DNA of 64,000 nucleotides. Origin: Robiginitomaculum sp. (GTDB lineage: Bacteria > Pseudomonadota > Alphaproteobacteria > Caulobacterales > Maricaulaceae). The stretch covers positions 1-64,000 of the forward strand of contig JAJFFS010000011.1 of assembly GCA_021776515.1 (NCBI GenBank), in the 5' to 3' direction. Under the pieces are notes generated by a model, which was given only the letters and a program-made list of their open reading frames with translations, did no database searches and had not been told where the DNA came from. The position numbers and the translations under genes are program-made. Shown one piece after another: positions 8,265 to 17,403 of the stretch. Position 1 is the first letter of the stretch. Every line of letters starts with the position of its first letter.

Positions 8265-8306
8265 GCTACCGGATTCGACCAAACTCTATAACGCGGCGCA
8301 GGATCA
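8265..8306 (-). pseudogene. Stub of a DUF6090-like gene (13 codons)
   Basis: Starting at 8306 the minus strand reads MILRRVIEFGRIR and stops at TAG. The first seven codons match the start of the DUF6090-like genes exactly at DNA level (ATGATCCTGCGCCGCGTTAT), then homology ends. It is a broken or rearranged copy next to the ccdAB promoter. Its upstream sequence differs from the 147-bp cassette but resembles the DNA upstream of cassette E (39326-39380). Confidence 0.6.
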
Positions 8307-8357
8307 TGATTTTCTTTCTGGTTGGTTTCGTTGGCGATGAGTTCTATCACACAAAAA

Positions 8358-8445
8358 GTGTCATCCCGGAAAAACCTTGTTTTATCCGGGACCCATTGTG
8401 TATTTTCGCGGCATTATAGGCCCCGGATCAGGTCCGGGGTGACAC
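8358..8445. repeat. REP-like palindromic intergenic repeat
   Basis: GTGTCATCCCGG at the left and CCCCGGATCAGGTCCGGGGTGACAC (in two arms) at the right, with an inner CCGGGACCCATTGTG as in the cassettes. It lies between the DUF6090-like stub and the 3' end of the NAD-glutamate dehydrogenase gene, so it may terminate that long transcript. Confidence 0.75.
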
Positions 8446-8475
8446 TTTTGTGTTGGGTAGTGTAATCTTGGCCCC

Positions 8476-11400
8476 TCACGTCACAATCTGTGCGGCCAAT
8501 TCGCTCATTTGGGTGTTAGCGATGGCCAGTTTGGCCAGTGTCCAGCCGCCGGTGGCATCCAGCTCATCAAATGTAAGCATGGTTTTTTCGGCCAGGGCAC
8601 CATTGGCGGCTTTCCAGGACTGTACCAGTTCTTCCGCCCATGCCCTGTCGGTGGCATCGCCCTCTTTGCCAGCTTTTTGGCCGATCACTGCCGCGTGGGC
8701 AATGGCTGAGCTGGTGAGACCGCGCTGGGCGCTATAAAGATCTTCGATCAGGCGGCGCACCGCCAGACGGTCCCATCTTTGGTCGGTATCCAGTTGTCCG
8801 GCGGCGCCGCGCAAACGGTCAAAGCGGAAAGTATCACCAAAGGCATGATAGAGCGCGGCCACCGATAATGCTGGCCAGTTTTCCTTGTCAGCAATATCCA
8901 GCACATCGGTTGCCGAAATGAGCGGGCGCATCATGGCAACGTCGCGGGCAATATCCTTGGGCGCTCCACCTTCTTCAAATCTGGCGATCCGGTTGCGAAT
9001 ACGTTCCGCCTCAAAGGGAGAGATAAAATCACCGACCTCTTTGCACAGGACTTCAATGCCAGGTTTGTATTTGCCGATGAACGCATCCAGGTCATGAGTG
9101 GCAGAGCCAAACCGCCGGGCCAGCCAATAGCTTTCGCGGCGTACAAGGCGCATCACCTCGCGGTGCAACTCGTAAAGTCCGGATGCCGGGGCGCGGTTGT
9201 CATACGCATTGATGCGGGCGATCAGGTCATCAAAGCCAAACAAATGCCTGCTGGCTTCAAAGGCGCGGGCGCAATCGGCAATATTGGCACCTGAGCCAGC
9301 GGCCAGCCGATAGATAAATGTCGGGCCGCCCTGATTAATAATGTCGTTGACCAATACGGTTGAAATGATCTCGCGGCGCAGACGATGGTTCTCGCGCTCT
9401 TTTTTGAAATCATGCACGGCTTTGGGAAAATAGTTTGTCAGCACGGGTTCAAAGTGAGGATCATCAGGCAAATCGCTTTCCAGCAGGTCTTCAACCAAAG
9501 TGTTTTTGGCATAGGCCATGAGGGTGGCTATTTCTGGCCGTGTCAGTGTCTCACCGGCCTCGCGCCGGACCAGCATTTCATCGGTCGAGGGAAGACCCTC
9601 CACCACCCGGTCCAGCTGCCCTTTGGCTTCAAGGCTTTCCATGTAACGCTCAAAGGGTTCCATGTCATAGGGCGCCGTTAGCTGCGCCATGGAAAGCGCC
9701 AGCGTCTGATCATAATTATGGGCCAACACATGTTCGGCCACATCATCGGTCATCGAGGCCAAAACCTCATTACGCCCGTCGATGGATAATTTACCGGCGC
9801 GGATGGCGGTGTTGAGAAGGATTTTTAAATTAACTTCATGGTCCGAGGTATCAACGCCGGCAGAATTATCGACAAAGTCAGCATTGACGCGTCCACTATT
9901 GCGGGCAAACTCAATACGCCCGGCATGGGTAATCCCCAGATTGGCCCCTTCACCAATAACCTTGGCACGGATTTGACCCGCATTAACGCGGATTGCATCA
10001 TTGGCCTTGTCACCAACCTGCCAGTCCTGTTCTTCGGCGCTCTTGATATATGTACCTATGCCGCCAAACCACAAAAGTTCACAATCGGCTTGCAACAGGG
10101 CATTAATGATAACATTGGGCGTGGCGCTGTCGTCTTTTATGCCGGTCAGAGCCTGCATTTCCTCAGACAGGGTAACCGATTTGGCACTGCGGCTGAAAAT
10201 ACCCCCACCTTTTGAGATAAGTTTCTGATCATAATCCTGCCAGGATGTGCGAGGCAAATCAAACAACCGCTTACGTTCTTCCCAATTAGCCTGCGCATCA
10301 TCAGGGTGCGGATCGATAAAAATATCCCGGTGATCAAAGGCCGCCAGAAGGCGGGTGTGTTTTGATAACAACATACCATTGCCAAACACATCGCCAGACA
10401 TATCGCCAACACCTATGGCGCTAAAGGGTTCGGATTGAATATCCTTATCCATTTCACGAAAATGCCGTTTCACCGCTTCCCATGCACCTCGGGCAGTAAT
10501 GCCCATTTTTTTGTGGTCATAACCAACCGAACCACCAGAAGCAAAAGCGTCATCTAGCCAAAAGCCGTATTCCTCGGCCATAGCATTAGCAATATCGGAA
10601 AAAGTGGCAGTGCCTTTGTCAGCGGCAACAACCAGATAGGGGTCATCCTCGTCCCAGATCACCAGATTATCCGGATGAACAACATCGCCTTTGGTATCCA
10701 GCGTGTCGGTAATATCCAGAAGACCACGGATAAAGCTCTTATAGGCGCTAACCCCTTCGGCCTGAATATCATCGCGCGAACCACCGCGTGGCAATAGTTT
10801 GGGGAAAAAACCGCCCTTGGAACCTACAGGTACGATCACACTGTTCTTGACCTGCTGGGCTTTGACCAGTCCCAGAACCTCGGTGCGAAAGTCATCTCGC
10901 CGGTCTGACCAGCGCAAGCCGCCACGCGCCACCGGACCAAAGCGTAAGTGCACGCCCTCCACGTTTGGCGCCCAGACAAAAATTTCACGATACGGTTTGG
11001 GCGCTGGCAGGGTTTCCAGCTCACGGCTGGCGATTTTGATGGAAATACGGCTAAGCGGTTCGCCTTCAGCATCACGCTGATAAAAACTGGTGCGCTGAAT
11101 GGCGCAGATCAGCCGCATCAGACGACGCAATACCCGGTCATGGTCCAAACTGGGAACAGTATCCAGTCGCCGGATCATGCGGGTGCACACTTTTTCCTGC
11201 GCAGCCTGGCGGGCTTTGATGGTTTTATGGGCATCCGGCGCGAAACGAATACGTGCCAGTTCCAATAGCAAATGGGCAATTTTCGGGTTTTCTGCGAGGG
11301 CCTCTTCCTGAACCCGTTGCGTTGGATCAAACCCCGACTGCGCCCGGTAACGCGCACAGGTGCGTAAAAATGCGGCACTACGCCAGTTCACCCCAAGGCG

Positions 11401-13383
11401 CGGTACCAGCCGATTAAACCCATCATTTTCCGAACGGCCACTCCAGATAGCCACAAGGGCATCTTCAACCGGCCCGGCAATGCGTTCCAGGTCCAGTGTT
11501 TCACCGTCAATACTGCGCATTTCAAAGGCATGGACCCAGACCTGCTCACGGCCTTTGGGGCGTACCGGAAAACTGGCCTCGGTCAGCGCCTCAAAACCCA
11601 TAGTTTCAAAGATGGGCATAACATCAGATAACGGCAGACAGCCGCCGGTTTTGTAAAGCTTTATACGAATAAGCTCAGGCTTGTCGCTTTCAAGGCGATA
11701 CAATCGTGCTGAAAGCCCCGGATCACCACTTAGATTTTCAATGTTGGTAATATCCACCAAGGCTTCATCAGCACTATAGGCCTCTTTATAGCCTGCAGAA
11801 AATGCACCGCGATAATCACCAAGTGATCCAAGCAAGCGGGTTGAAGCACCCGTGTTACGCGCTGCGGACTCGAGCCTATCATGCCAGGTGCGCGCCAATT
11901 GCGCTATTTGGCGTTCCAGGTCCGCCAGGTCCGGGTCCAGATGGTTATGGGGATCCAGACCAATGATGATATGTACCCGCGCCAACGGGCCATCACCAAA
12001 ATGCGGGTAATACGCGGACAGCCGTCCCCCATAGGCAGAACTGACCAATTCGCCCACATCTTCACGCAATTGGGTGTTGTAATGTTCACGGGGAATAAAC
12101 ACAAAAACCGAAACAAAACGGTCAAAGCGATCCCGGCGCACAAACAGTTTTGGGCGGGGTCGGTCATTTAGATGCAATATACCCCGGCTGATCTCCAGCA
12201 GTTCTTCTTCACTGATCTGAAACAGCTCATCACGGGGATAGTTTTCAACAATATTTTGCAATTTTTTGGCATTATGCGTACCTGGCCCGCGTTGCGCCCG
12301 CATCAGGACGCGGCGCACTTTGCGCCGTATCAAAGGTACATCGCGCGCCATGCGGTCATAGGCTTCGGCGGTAAATAGTCCGACAAAGCGGGTTTCACCC
12401 GTGACCTGACCATCCTCGCGCCAGTGCTTGACGCCGATATAGTCCATATAAATGCGACGGTGCACACGAGAGCGCATATTGGATTTTGCCACGATCAATG
12501 GCGTCGATTCGTTCAAAAATTCCTGAATGGCCGGAGCCAGCATGCTTGGTTCAGATCCACGACGAAGAACATTAGCCTCATCGTCCCGCAAAAGGCCAAG
12601 CCCGCTTCCTTTTACAACCTCCGGCTCTGCATGTAACAGTTCACCGTTTTTGCCCGCCGGAAATACGTAACGCCGACTGCCTAAAAAGGCGAAGTGCTCA
12701 TCACGCAACCAACGTAGAAACTCTATACATTCTGCGACTTCTTCTTCTGGCGCACTACTGGGAGCCTCGTGTAATTCCTCTATGGCGCGGTTCATTTCCG
12801 CCCTCATACCCATCCAGTCATCAACGGCCAGTCCAACATCGTGCAAGGTGGCACGAACTCCTTCGAGTACCTTCTGGCGGCGCTTTTCATTTAAAGGTTC
12901 AAACTGAACCTGAATCATGCTTTCACGAATGGCGGGTGCACTGGTATCGCGATCACCATCTTCGGTGCGACCAAGATCAATCACCGGGTGGAACATGGCC
13001 AGCGTGTTGACGCCCCATTGTCCCAGTTCACCCATAACCGAATCCACTAAAAATGGTTTGTCTCCGGTAATGATCTCCAGAACATCTCGGCCCAGTAATT
13101 CACCATCAGCAGCCTCACCGGCACGAATTTGCACCAGTGTTGCGCCAGGCTTTCGTATGTTGCCATATTCCCAGAACCGCACCGCGCACGCCAGCACATC
13201 TTCGATGCTGAGGCCATCTATATCCTCGGTTACCGCATCTTCATGAACCAGCTTTAGATAGCGCCTGACGACACGAGGTAATTTACCCTCATAATGCAAT
13301 GACGCCCCTGCCGGTCCTTCGGCAAGGGCGAGAAATTCTTCAACACCAAAAGCATGTTTGGATGAGCCGTTCGCCTTGGTCAT
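8476..13383 (-). CDS. NAD-specific glutamate dehydrogenase, large (about 180 kDa) type
   Basis: Oxidative deamination of glutamate to 2-oxoglutarate with NAD+, feeding amino-acid carbon into the TCA cycle. 1635 residues, typical of the L_180 class. Long N-terminal ACT-like regulatory regions (~1-480) precede the catalytic domain, with KPYREIFVWAPNVEGVHLRF, ARGGLRWSDRRDDFRTEVLG, KNSVIVPVGSKGGF (substrate and catalytic lysines) and the NAD-binding half around GVGDMSGDVFGNGMLLS. It ends in a helical C-terminal domain. Start: the ATG at 13383 has GGGAGG 8-13 bases upstream; an earlier in-frame codon does not. Monocistronic. Consistent with a peptide- or amino-acid-consuming lifestyle, which the peptide importer and M13 peptidase also suggest. 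Confidence 0.95.
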   Translation of the reverse strand: MTKANGSSKHAFGVEEFLALAEGPAGASLHYEGKLPRVVRRYLKLVHEDAVTEDIDGLSIEDVLACAVRFWEYGNIRKPGATLVQIRAGEAADGELLGRDVLEIITGDKPFLVDSVMGELGQWGVNTLAMFHPVIDLGRTEDGDRDTSAPAIRESMIQVQFEPLNEKRRQKVLEGVRATLHDVGLAVDDWMGMRAEMNRAIEELHEAPSSAPEEEVAECIEFLRWLRDEHFAFLGSRRYVFPAGKNGELLHAEPEVVKGSGLGLLRDDEANVLRRGSEPSMLAPAIQEFLNESTPLIVAKSNMRSRVHRRIYMDYIGVKHWREDGQVTGETRFVGLFTAEAYDRMARDVPLIRRKVRRVLMRAQRGPGTHNAKKLQNIVENYPRDELFQISEEELLEISRGILHLNDRPRPKLFVRRDRFDRFVSVFVFIPREHYNTQLREDVGELVSSAYGGRLSAYYPHFGDGPLARVHIIIGLDPHNHLDPDLADLERQIAQLARTWHDRLESAARNTGASTRLLGSLGDYRGAFSAGYKEAYSADEALVDITNIENLSGDPGLSARLYRLESDKPELIRIKLYKTGGCLPLSDVMPIFETMGFEALTEASFPVRPKGREQVWVHAFEMRSIDGETLDLERIAGPVEDALVAIWSGRSENDGFNRLVPRLGVNWRSAAFLRTCARYRAQSGFDPTQRVQEEALAENPKIAHLLLELARIRFAPDAHKTIKARQAAQEKVCTRMIRRLDTVPSLDHDRVLRRLMRLICAIQRTSFYQRDAEGEPLSRISIKIASRELETLPAPKPYREIFVWAPNVEGVHLRFGPVARGGLRWSDRRDDFRTEVLGLVKAQQVKNSVIVPVGSKGGFFPKLLPRGGSRDDIQAEGVSAYKSFIRGLLDITDTLDTKGDVVHPDNLVIWDEDDPYLVVAADKGTATFSDIANAMAEEYGFWLDDAFASGGSVGYDHKKMGITARGAWEAVKRHFREMDKDIQSEPFSAIGVGDMSGDVFGNGMLLSKHTRLLAAFDHRDIFIDPHPDDAQANWEERKRLFDLPRTSWQDYDQKLISKGGGIFSRSAKSVTLSEEMQALTGIKDDSATPNVIINALLQADCELLWFGGIGTYIKSAEEQDWQVGDKANDAIRVNAGQIRAKVIGEGANLGITHAGRIEFARNSGRVNADFVDNSAGVDTSDHEVNLKILLNTAIRAGKLSIDGRNEVLASMTDDVAEHVLAHNYDQTLALSMAQLTAPYDMEPFERYMESLEAKGQLDRVVEGLPSTDEMLVRREAGETLTRPEIATLMAYAKNTLVEDLLESDLPDDPHFEPVLTNYFPKAVHDFKKERENHRLRREIISTVLVNDIINQGGPTFIYRLAAGSGANIADCARAFEASRHLFGFDDLIARINAYDNRAPASGLYELHREVMRLVRRESYWLARRFGSATHDLDAFIGKYKPGIEVLCKEVGDFISPFEAERIRNRIARFEEGGAPKDIARDVAMMRPLISATDVLDIADKENWPALSVAALYHAFGDTFRFDRLRGAAGQLDTDQRWDRLAVRRLIEDLYSAQRGLTSSAIAHAAVIGQKAGKEGDATDRAWAEELVQSWKAANGALAEKTMLTFDELDATGGWTLAKLAIANTQMSELAAQIVT

Positions 13384-13518
13384 GGCGATCCTCCCTGAGC
13401 CGCTCTGCCGGGTCAAACAAGTGCCTCAACACCAAGCGGATTTGGCCGCGTATTAGGCCTCTGAACTGCCTAACGCAAGAATAATTATGAAGAAGTAAAC
13501 TCACTGTATATTTCTATA

Positions 13519-13565
13519 CAAAAAAATAAAGTGGGCCGCCGAACGGGGACAATGTCCGGCGGCCC
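13519..13565 (-). terminator. Intrinsic terminator of the 32-aa peptide gene
   Basis: Perfect 9-bp stem GGGCCGCCG (13533-13541) with CGGCGGCCC (13557-13565). On the minus strand it is followed by CACTTTATTTTTTTG. It points away from the small gene at 13627-13725, marking a short discrete transcription unit. Confidence 0.8.
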
Positions 13566-13626
13566 GTGTCAGACCCCGCTTTGCAGGCTGGGGGGACGCA
13601 CGCGCAGGCCTGAAAACAATTCATTT

Positions 13627-13725
13627 TTAGCTGATAAACAGCCCGGTTGCGTGCATGCCAAAAGCCAGACAGCCAGTTACCACCAGAATGCCTAGAGCAA
13701 ATGTAGCTGCGCTAATGCCTTTCAT
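13627..13725 (-). CDS. 32-residue single-span membrane peptide
   Basis: A small gene missed by length-limited searches. It encodes MKGISAATFALGILVVTGCL followed by AFGMHATGLFIS. Nearly the whole peptide is one hydrophobic helix (residues ~5-24) with one lysine at the N-terminus. A good ribosome binding site (TAGGAG, 8 bases before the ATG) and an intrinsic terminator 60 bases past the stop make it a self-contained unit between NAD-GDH and the AI-2E-type permease. I do not recognise a family. Possible roles are a membrane-complex subunit, a regulator of a transporter, or a type I toxin. The cysteine in VTGC at residue 19 could be a lipobox, but position -3 is V rather than L. Confidence 0.6.
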   Translation of the reverse strand: MKGISAATFALGILVVTGCLAFGMHATGLFIS

Positions 13726-13836
13726 AATGATCTCCTATATCTGACGTGTGTCATCGCACACTTCAATATAGAACGGGTTATGACTGATTTGCACCACACG
13801 TCACCTCACAAGAGCGTGAGCAGAATTAATCCGGGC

Positions 13837-14895
13837 TTACATTCCTGGTTGCGGCGTACTGACCAGGCCCTTTTCCGGATGGCCATCTTGCGACAGAAGA
13901 ACGGCTACGGGTCGGGTGTATGTAAATTGTGCCAGTATTATCATCAACATAACCGTCAATGGTGCCGAGAGAAACATGCCTGGCAAACCCCATATAGCAC
14001 CCCAGAGAGACAACATAAGGATAACCACCAATGTTGACAGGTTCATACTGTCACCTTGCATTCGAGGTACCATAAATGTGCCGATGGAAAATTGCCAAAA
14101 ACCAACGCCCAGGAAAATTACCGCCGGTTGCCAGTAATTGGGAAACTGCACCAGCGCAAAAAGTACGGGAAACAAGGTGCCGACCAGTGGTCCAATAGTG
14201 GGTACATACCCTAAAAGAAAAATTACAAACGCCCAAAACAGTGCCTGGTCCATCCCCACCAGTTTCATAGTGATATAGCACCCCAATGCCGTGATTGCGC
14301 CGGTAAATGATTGCACCCACAAATAGCTGCCCATGGCATGGCGCATGGAAGCGCTGATGGCGGCGGCGCGTGACCGCGCATCAGGATCCGGAAAAAGCGC
14401 ATCCAGTTTTTTGGAAAAATTACTTTGGGCAGCAAATAAAAATGCCACATAAATGGAAACAAACAGGGCATCAGAAGCCAGACTTTGCACAGATTGAGCA
14501 AGGTTTGCCAGAAACACACCCGGATTAATCCGGTGAAGGAGTTGGCTGATAGTGGGGGCATCATGTCTGCCGACAAGCCCATAGGCATCGCGTAGCAATT
14601 GGTCCAGCCGTATTCCATAGGCGCCACCGTTAGAAGTTATATCGCTGGCAGTGCTGGCGATGACGGCGCCTATGATGGCCACAGAAAACCCAACCACGCT
14701 GAGGGCAATGCTTAGTGCCAGCCAGCGCGGGATAATACGCAGGCGATGTTCGATCTCTTCAGCAACACTATCAATAACCAGCCATAAGAACACAGCCAGG
14801 GCAAAAGGGGCCAGAACATCACGAAACCAGTAAAGCCCGGTGATCACCGCTGCCGTCGCCAGAATAAGAACGCCCGTTCGTGTCGCTGTATCCAT
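13837..14895 (-). CDS. AI-2E (PerM/YdiK) family permease
   Basis: 352 residues with about eight membrane segments, in the family's 2 + large loop + rest arrangement: helices at ~7-42 and ~60-85, a soluble loop ~90-145 (RLDQLLRDAYGLVG), then ~150-345. The conserved C-terminal blocks FWAFVIFLLGYVPTIGPLVG and LWGAIWGLPGMFLSAPLTVM are clear. Family members are described as AI-2 exporters or Na+/H+ antiporters; the substrate here cannot be assigned. AAAGGA lies 7-12 bases before the ATG. The gene downstream is the 32-aa peptide, separated by about 110 bp; the GFA gene is 12 bp upstream and probably co-transcribed. Confidence 0.88.
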   Translation of the reverse strand: MDTATRTGVLILATAAVITGLYWFRDVLAPFALAVFLWLVIDSVAEEIEHRLRIIPRWLALSIALSVVGFSVAIIGAVIASTASDITSNGGAYGIRLDQLLRDAYGLVGRHDAPTISQLLHRINPGVFLANLAQSVQSLASDALFVSIYVAFLFAAQSNFSKKLDALFPDPDARSRAAAISASMRHAMGSYLWVQSFTGAITALGCYITMKLVGMDQALFWAFVIFLLGYVPTIGPLVGTLFPVLFALVQFPNYWQPAVIFLGVGFWQFSIGTFMVPRMQGDSMNLSTLVVILMLSLWGAIWGLPGMFLSAPLTVMLMIILAQFTYTRPVAVLLSQDGHPEKGLVSTPQPGM

Positions 14896-14907
14896 AGTCT
14901 ATTTCCT

Positions 14908-15459
14908 TTAGTGCAGAGCCGTACGCAGCCGTTCCAGGCTTGCCTCTGGCCATAATTCTGTACGGTCATAGTATTGCGCAAAGACAGGCACGTCATCATT
15001 CAAAACAACCCAGGGCTGTTTGGTTGAGGTAAAAATATGAATGTCCGGCGCTATGCCATGGTCCGCATCCAGCGTACCGACGCGCACAAAGGCGATAGTA
15101 TTGCCTGCGCCAGGGTAATGGCTCCACAGGGCCACGCAGCAGGACGGGCAGCGAGCAATTGTCTGGCCCTTGCCAGAAGCCGACGGGATCAGCCCCACTT
15201 CAACCGCCCCTTTGCTCAGTGTCACCCGGTCCGTCTCGACCATGGCGTTTAGCGCAAAAGCGCTGCCGGTCTCGCGCTGGCACCAGGTACAATGACAACA
15301 ATGGGTGAAAAGGGGTGCACTGTGCAGGGCATAATGCACATGGCCACAGGCGCAGCCGCCGTGTAGCGGAAATTGGTTTTGTTCAACCATTAAGCAACAA
15401 TGATCCGGCGGGACCGGATGGTCAATAACCGGGCAGTAACGAATTGGCATATATAGCAA
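14908..15459 (-). CDS. GFA family protein (glutathione-dependent formaldehyde-activating fold)
   Basis: A small zinc protein of the GFA/CENP-V fold. Zinc ligands are visible in GGCACGHVHYAL (~34-45), HCCHCTWCQRETGSAFA (~53-69) and RCPSCCVALWSHY (~103-115). The 183-residue frame may be over-extended: METs at residues 4 and 24 are alternatives, the latter (MVEQNQFPLHGGC, start 15390) lying nearest to where homology begins. The first members were reported to condense formaldehyde with glutathione, which is disputed. A class III alcohol dehydrogenase exists in this window but far away. The 5' end lies inside the palindrome at 15458-15478. Confidence 0.82.
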   Translation of the reverse strand: MLYMPIRYCPVIDHPVPPDHCCLMVEQNQFPLHGGCACGHVHYALHSAPLFTHCCHCTWCQRETGSAFALNAMVETDRVTLSKGAVEVGLIPSASGKGQTIARCPSCCVALWSHYPGAGNTIAFVRVGTLDADHGIAPDIHIFTSTKQPWVVLNDDVPVFAQYYDRTELWPEASLERLRTALH

Positions 15460-15478
15460 AGTGAACGATGTTCACTTT
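15458..15478. promoter_or_regulatory. Perfect palindromic operator between GFA and diiron genes
   Basis: AAAGTGAAC-GAT-GTTCACTTT is a perfect 9+3+9 inverted repeat, the style of site bound by TetR-family dimers (TGAAC-N3-GTTCA core). It lies 65 bp before the diiron gene ATG and at the 5' end of the GFA gene, so it could control both. No TetR gene is adjacent. Confidence 0.6.
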
Positions 15479-15542
15479 TGTAATTCCCTGTGCTATAGGG
15501 TTTGAAAGGATCGGCAAACGATCACCATTGGGAGAGAAAAAC

Positions 15543-16652
15543 ATGGCATCTTTACGCGAACTCTATGCGGTTCCAGAGGTCGATTCACATTGGACTGTTC
15601 CCCAGGAATATGACGTCATTTTTGACTGGGAGTTTGACGAAGGACGCACGCAGCTTATGCACCTTTACCAGAAGGGCAAGGACATGCAGTGGGATGCCCT
15701 GGAGCGCATTGACTGGACGCTGGAGCTGGATGAGGAAAACCCCATGCAGCTTCCTGTTGAGGGTAATGCGCTATACGGCACGCCGATCTGGAACCGTATG
15801 AGTAAAAAAGACCGGGCTCTGTACATGCGCCATAGTCAGTCGTGGAACATCTCCCAGTTTTTGCAAGGCGAACAGGCAGCACTGATCTGTGCGGCCAAAA
15901 TTGTTGGTCAGGTGCCCGATATGGACGCCAAGTTTTACGCCTCCACCCAAACCATGGACGAAGCCCGCCATATCGAAGCCTATAAGAAATTGCTACAAAA
16001 ATTTGGCGTCTCCTACCCCATGACCAGACCCCTGCAGGTATTGGTCGATCAGGCACTGCGCGATCCACGCTGGGATATAACCTATCTGGCCATGCAGGTT
16101 GTGATCGAGGGGCTGGCACTGGCGGCCTTTGGCACCATTCGTGATGTCTCGCAAAACCCGCTGGCGCAAATGGTCAATGCCTATGTGATGGAGGACGAAG
16201 CCCGCCATGTAGCGTTTGGTCGCCTGACCTTGCGCGATTATTATCCAACACTAACCGAGGCCGAACGCGATGAGCGTGAGGAATTTCTGGTTGATGCCTG
16301 CTATCTGATGCGTGACCGTTTTGAAGGTCGGGAGATTTATGAAGCTCTGGATATGCCGGTTGAAGAATGTGTCGAGTACACCAAACAGAGCGAAATCAAC
16401 CAGTTGTTCCGCACATTATTGTTCCAGCGCATTGTGCCGGTGGTCAAGGATATTGGCCTGTGGGGTCCGCGCATTCGCGCCGCCTATGAAGATATGGGAG
16501 TCATCCACTATGCCAATCAAGACATTGATGCCATGCAGGCCGATGATGAACGCATCGCCGCCGACTTTGATGCCCGCAAGGCCTATGTCAGTGCTATTGC
16601 CGCCAAGGGCGGCCTTGGTTCAACGGATGCGGATGCTACGGCGGCGGAATAA
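15543..16652 (+). CDS. Ferritin-like diiron protein
   Basis: 369 residues from the ATG at 15543, which has GGGAGAG upstream; the longer frame to 15468 crosses the operator and is rejected. Diiron ligands follow the R2/AurF-like plan: E in LQGEQAALICAAKI (~110), the ExxH of MDEARHIEAYKK (~139-146), E in VVIEGLALAAFG (~187-194) and the second ExxH in MEDEARHVAFGR (~216-224). Two carboxylate-bridged irons in a four-helix bundle are expected, so an oxygenase, desaturase or oxidase role is plausible; the substrate is unknown. Probably controlled by the palindrome upstream, since such enzymes are often under TetR control with a hydrophobic inducer. Confidence 0.8.
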   Translation: MASLRELYAVPEVDSHWTVPQEYDVIFDWEFDEGRTQLMHLYQKGKDMQWDALERIDWTLELDEENPMQLPVEGNALYGTPIWNRMSKKDRALYMRHSQSWNISQFLQGEQAALICAAKIVGQVPDMDAKFYASTQTMDEARHIEAYKKLLQKFGVSYPMTRPLQVLVDQALRDPRWDITYLAMQVVIEGLALAAFGTIRDVSQNPLAQMVNAYVMEDEARHVAFGRLTLRDYYPTLTEAERDEREEFLVDACYLMRDRFEGREIYEALDMPVEECVEYTKQSEINQLFRTLLFQRIVPVVKDIGLWGPRIRAAYEDMGVIHYANQDIDAMQADDERIAADFDARKAYVSAIAAKGGLGSTDADATAAE

Positions 16653-16658
16653 TAAAGT

Positions 16659-16709
16659 GGCAGGGCTGATCGATTAAACAGTCCTGCCCAAGTCCCCTGA
16701 ATTTTTTTT
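16659..16709 (+). terminator. Probable terminator after the diiron gene
   Basis: A 10-bp stem with one G-T pair (GGCAGGGCTG at 16659-16668, CAGTCCTGCC at 16679-16688), followed 13 bases later by a run of eight T. The delay before the T-run weakens the call. Confidence 0.5.
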
Positions 16710-16780
16710 AAATTCTGCGATAATATCAGCGCATTATTATCCGGGCCGTAAAATGTGGCCAAATTCTCTTTTAGTGCACA

Positions 16781-17329
16781 TTAATTGTCTTCCATACGTC
16801 TGAAGTGAAAACCCTCCACTTTGGTTTTACCATCACCATACTCAATCCTGACATACGCACTCATTGTGCTTTCCCCTGTTTTCATATAGGTCAGCCCATC
16901 AAAATACAGGGCATTTTCTGTCGCTTTGACCAATGGAAAATCGATACTTTCATTTTGTTTTTCCCATCCATGCATATCCGGGTTGAAATGCTTGATCCTG
17001 TACAGCAATGAACCCTCATGCTCAGAGATAACAAGAAACTCGTAGAATGTCGGCTTGCCATCTTTAAGTTGGCGAAACATGCCAACAACTGAACCACCAG
17101 CTGGCTGTAAATAGCTTTCCTCTGCCAGACCATCAGTGCTTTTGCCCGACCAGTTTCCGGCCAACCATGCCGCGTCATCAATGGTCGCATCTGGCGAACC
17201 TTGACCTTCTGTCATACTCAAAACAAGCGCTTCAATGTCTGGCGCTCTTGCCAGGCTTACGCCTGCCAATATACCAACAACCACAAGGCACGCGACCAAT
17301 TGGGCACCGATCATCACGAGTTGTCTCAT
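16781..17329 (-). CDS. DUF6265-like secreted protein
   Basis: 182 residues from the ATG at 17329, chosen because GGAG lies 8-11 bases before it; in-frame ATGs at 17341 and 17407 are less well supported. A hydrophobic N-terminus (about 3-25) should be a signal peptide or anchor. The body has AAWLAGNWSGKSTDGLAEESY, LQPAGGSVVGMFRQLKDGKP and FYEFLVISE, the pattern of the DUF6265 family (a lipocalin-like single domain whose members open with WLAGxW). No enzymatic role is known. It lies 70 bp downstream of the VOC gene on the same strand and may share its transcript. Confidence 0.7.
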   Translation of the reverse strand: MRQLVMIGAQLVACLVVVGILAGVSLARAPDIEALVLSMTEGQGSPDATIDDAAWLAGNWSGKSTDGLAEESYLQPAGGSVVGMFRQLKDGKPTFYEFLVISEHEGSLLYRIKHFNPDMHGWEKQNESIDFPLVKATENALYFDGLTYMKTGESTMSAYVRIEYGDGKTKVEGFHFRRMEDN

Positions 17330-17403
17330 AATAAACTCCATAATTGTTTTTCTTCGACTACTGTCAGGCTTGCACCATAGATTTGCCTGGAAAATTTGAG
17401 GTC

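Noticed and set aside
15468-15542. Longer start for the diiron protein
   Set aside because: The extension begins inside the operator palindrome; GGGAGAG and homology favour 15543.
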